Below, piece by piece: positions 61,317 through 64,000 of a DNA stretch of 64,000 nt. This DNA comes from Aliarcobacter cryaerophilus (lineage in GTDB: Bacteria; Campylobacterota; Campylobacteria; Campylobacterales; Arcobacteraceae): NCBI RefSeq assembly GCF_014352935.1, contig NZ_CP060694.1, forward strand, positions 434,001 through 498,000. The letters run 5' to 3'. A program made the position numbers and the translations under genes. A model generated the notes under the pieces. That model worked only from the letters and a program-made list of their open reading frames with translations. It had not been told where the DNA came from and did no database searches. Within the stretch, counting starts at the first letter, position 1; each line of letters starts with the position of its first letter.

Positions 61317-64000
61317 ATGATTAGTAGATATATAGATAATTTTGATTTTAAATCAAGATTTAGAATCTTAAAAGGTGGGAAAGTTTCACTAGTTGTTAGT
61401 GCTATGATTGTAAGTTCTAGCTTAGTTGGAACAAATGCGAATGCTGTTCCTGTTCAAGTGACAGGAACAACTCCATACTCATCTACTCTAAGTGAAAATA
61501 CTGATTTTGCAATTTCTAATTTGTTTACTACTACGGCTGGTGAATCACCATTTGTTATTAATGCAAATGGACATAATACAAATATTAATATCACTAGTAA
61601 TCCAAGTGGTGGAAATAGTATTTCTATCAATCATCATGGTGTTCCAAAAAATTTAGTAGGAGTAAATATTATTAATTTAGGTACTAATGAAAGTTCAATT
61701 ACTACAACAGATAACTACATCAATATACGAAATTATAAAGGTGAAGCTTTTGGTATTAGTAGTAAAAATGGAGATGATGGTGGTGATTGGGATAATATGA
61801 CAATTAATATCGTAAGTACTATTCCTGAACCAGAATATGGTAAATATGGTCTAGTAGTTTATGGAGTTGGTTATGCAGAAGGTATTTATGTTGATGGGGA
61901 TTTGAAAAACAGTTCAATCTCTGTTGTTGAAAATAGTGCTTTTTATATTAGTAATGCAGATAATACATTAACAGATGCTTATGGTATTGACATTGGTAAC
62001 AATCTTGTAAATTCAACTATTACAAATGATGGTACATTTGATATTTCAAGTAATAATGGTGCTTATGGTATATATGTAGATAGGGATGTACAAAATTCTC
62101 AAGTTATCAATAATGGTGATATGACTATCAAAGTAGAGCGTGATTTAGTAAATGCAGATGTTCAAACACAAGATAGTACTAATTTATATGCTTCAGGAAT
62201 TGAAGTAAATGCTGTACGACAATATACAGCACCTGCAGAGGGAATTATAAATATCTCTAATAGTGGTACTATCAATGCATCGGCAACTGGAAATCTTACG
62301 GTAACTGGAACTATAGAAACAGGTGAAAATGAAGAAGGAGACCAAAGATACACATCATTAACAGCAGAATCAAAAGGTATAGCCATAAACTCTCTTCTTG
62401 GGGATGACTTAGTTGAGGGTGCAATTGCAACATTTGAAAATAGCGGTGAGATTAAAGCTACTTCAAAATTAAATTTGGATTTTATAAATCAAGGTGATTC
62501 GATAAATTTTGGTTATGACCAATTTAAAGCAATAGCAACTGGTTTAGAAGTAGATGGAGATGATGCCCAAATAATTAATACCGAAAGTGGAAAAATAAAT
62601 GCATTGGCAGAAATCAATATTGATGAAAAAGGAACAGTAAGCTCTTATTATCTATTTGCAGAAGCAAATGGTATCAAATCGTATGATTTTGAAAATATTA
62701 CTTTTGTTAATGATGGCACTATTGATTCAAGAGCAATTTTTAATGGTACATCAGATGCTTATTCTAAATCATTTGGTATCTATATAGATACTGAAGTATC
62801 AAATGCTTCAATAACATCAGCAAATATTATTTCAAAATCAGATGCTACTGCTACTAAAGGAGATGCTTATGCTAGAGCAAGAGGTATTGATATTTATTTT
62901 TTAGAGAATGGTAATATAAGAAATATTGATTCTATTGAAGTAGAAGCTAAATCAGATGGGATTTCTGGAAGTGATTCATCTGCTTATGGTATTGTATCAG
63001 ATGATTTTAGAAACTCACATATTACAAATGATCAAACAGCTGAACTAAAAATAACATCAATATCAAAGTCAATTGAAGGTATATCAGAAGCTAGCGCTAG
63101 AGGTATTTTTGCTAATAATGTAGGTGATGATTTCTCAATCACAAATATAGGAAATATAGAAATAGTAGCAACAGCAAATAGCTATGATTATACTATTGTA
63201 GAAGCTTACGGTATTCAAATAGACGATAATGGCGTATATGGAGACGAAGGAGCAGTTATTTCAAATAGTGGAAATATAAATGTAAAAGCAAATGGAACAA
63301 TTATTGACACAGTAGATGGATATATGCAATTAGAAGCTTATGGTATTAAAACAGGTTTTAATGATGAAAGTCAATTAAATATTATAAATAGTGGAACAAT
63401 AGAAGCACATATAAATAACCAATTAGATCAAAGAGCTTATTCACTCCATTTAGGTAATTCAACAAATAGTGATTTGAATGTTACAAATAGCGGGATATTA
63501 AAAGGAAATATTTATGTAGATGGAACATTAACAAACAACGGTACATCAAATAATAAAGCTATTATAGAATTAGCACATAATGCAATGGATGAAGAGAATG
63601 CATATATTTCTAATTTTACAAATGGTGAACATGGTATTTTAAAAATAGGACTTTTAACAGATGGGACTATAGGAAATACAAAATATTCACAACTAAATAC
63701 ACAAAGTGCAGTTTTTAATGATGGCTCAACACTAGATGTAAATGTTTTAAGTGCTTCAACAAATCAACCATTATTAGCAGGGAAAAGACTTGAAAATGTA
63801 GTAACAGCAAGTAATGATTTAACAATAAATGGAAAATTAAATGTAACAGACAACTCAGCTCTTTTAGATTTTGCTTATGTAACAAGTGATGAGTGGACAA
63901 ATGGTGAAGATGGAGCAATTCATTTAAATATTGTTCAAGCAACAAATGCAAAAGGTGAAGAAATCACAATTGAAACTGCTACAAAAGAAGGTGGTGGAAA
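61317..64000 (+). CDS. Large repetitive autotransporter-like surface protein (partial, runs off window)
   Basis: 894 codons are open to the window end from the ATG at 61317, with a GAGGAG site. Residues 1-43 form an extended signal peptide (FRILKGGKVSLVVSAMIV, ending TNANA), like the long signals of large autotransporters. The passenger is a series of about twelve degenerate units built on (A)YGI, D/N-rich turns and NSGTI-like strands. They recur at about 85-180 bases and suggest a beta-helix. Near the edge, ENVVTASNDLTINGKLNVTD resembles pre-barrel sequence. The barrel itself is beyond 64000, so type Va secretion is inferred. tamA at 13970 could assist such proteins. Confidence 0.85.
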   Translation, partial: MISRYIDNFDFKSRFRILKGGKVSLVVSAMIVSSSLVGTNANAVPVQVTGTTPYSSTLSENTDFAISNLFTTTAGESPFVINANGHNTNINITSNPSGGNSISINHHGVPKNLVGVNIINLGTNESSITTTDNYINIRNYKGEAFGISSKNGDDGGDWDNMTINIVSTIPEPEYGKYGLVVYGVGYAEGIYVDGDLKNSSISVVENSAFYISNADNTLTDAYGIDIGNNLVNSTITNDGTFDISSNNGAYGIYVDRDVQNSQVINNGDMTIKVERDLVNADVQTQDSTNLYASGIEVNAVRQYTAPAEGIINISNSGTINASATGNLTVTGTIETGENEEGDQRYTSLTAESKGIAINSLLGDDLVEGAIATFENSGEIKATSKLNLDFINQGDSINFGYDQFKAIATGLEVDGDDAQIINTESGKINALAEINIDEKGTVSSYYLFAEANGIKSYDFENITFVNDGTIDSRAIFNGTSDAYSKSFGIYIDTEVSNASITSANIISKSDATATKGDAYARARGIDIYFLENGNIRNIDSIEVEAKSDGISGSDSSAYGIVSDDFRNSHITNDQTAELKITSISKSIEGISEASARGIFANNVGDDFSITNIGNIEIVATANSYDYTIVEAYGIQIDDNGVYGDEGAVISNSGNINVKANGTIIDTVDGYMQLEAYGIKTGFNDESQLNIINSGTIEAHINNQLDQRAYSLHLGNSTNSDLNVTNSGILKGNIYVDGTLTNNGTSNNKAIIELAHNAMDEENAYISNFTNGEHGILKIGLLTDGTIGNTKYSQLNTQSAVFNDGSTLDVNVLSASTNQPLLAGKRLENVVTASNDLTINGKLNVTDNSALLDFAYVTSDEWTNGEDGAIHLNIVQATNAKGEEITIETATKEGGG

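Noticed and set aside
61317-64000. Regular recurring motifs suggestive of a CRISPR-like or tandem-repeat array
   Set aside because: The repeats are degenerate at the DNA level, vary in spacing, stay in one open frame, and encode a beta-helix-like protein.

Overview
The window is a very AT-rich, gene-dense bacterial chromosome segment. Gene content and order point to Campylobacterota, most likely the Arcobacter/Aliarcobacter group. The main pointers are a hydABCDE uptake-hydrogenase locus with HydE, a nikKMLQO-type nickel ECF transporter, overlapping but unfused rpoB and rpoC, frequent TTG starts, and a histidine kinase with an ISHQWRN H-box. No phage or CRISPR array is visible, and the only trace of a mobile element is one transposase-derived ORF. 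The genus is inferred from content alone.

Layout. 1-699 holds the start of motA on the minus strand, cut by the window edge. 854-8943 carries a small membrane protein gene, leuS, lptE, folC, a helicase with a decayed primase-like N-terminus, a secreted rhodanese, a coiled-coil protein and a small unknown protein. 8946-13963 carries mfd, a hipA-hipB toxin-antitoxin pair in reversed gene order behind a promoter overlapped by two palindromes, and a GNAT acetyltransferase. 13970-18538 is tamA-tamB, with tamB broken by two single-base frame changes in homopolymers. 18535-22691 (minus) is ponA, an ABC ATPase and gpmI; mraY and murD follow on the plus strand. 25029-39149 is the translation/transcription core: tRNA-Phe, -Thr, -Tyr, -Gly, tuf, rpmG, tRNA-Trp, secE, nusG, rplK, rplA, rplJ, rplL, rpoB, rpoC. 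Several of its junctions contain RNA hairpins that begin inside or at the stop codon of the preceding gene. 39175-40953 has small accessory genes and a glutathione peroxidase.

41454-58872 is a nearly complete hydrogen-uptake module. It comprises the structural genes hydABC, the protease hydD, the accessory gene hydE, the maturation genes hypF, hypB, hypC, hypD, hypE and hypA, and a nickel importer (nikK, nikM, nikL, nikQ, nikO). Together these supply nickel, build the Fe(CN)2CO centre, insert nickel, process the large subunit and anchor the enzyme to cytochrome b. Three genes unrelated to hydrogenase sit inside it: an IS1595-like transposase relic on the opposite strand, a DUF1016-type PD-(D/E)XK nuclease, and a MazG-like pyrophosphohydrolase. 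58878-61177 (minus) is a two-component system with a solute-binding sensor domain. It is transcribed divergently from a large autotransporter-like adhesin gene (61317 onward) that runs off the window.

Most notable points: the helicase with a degenerate archaeo-eukaryotic primase-like region; HydE as an apparent catalytically decayed copy of the HypF C-terminal domain; hypF with ATA where ATG is expected; Asn in place of a proximal-cluster Cys in HydA; the nuclease/MazG pair inside the hyp operon; and the doubly frameshifted tamB.
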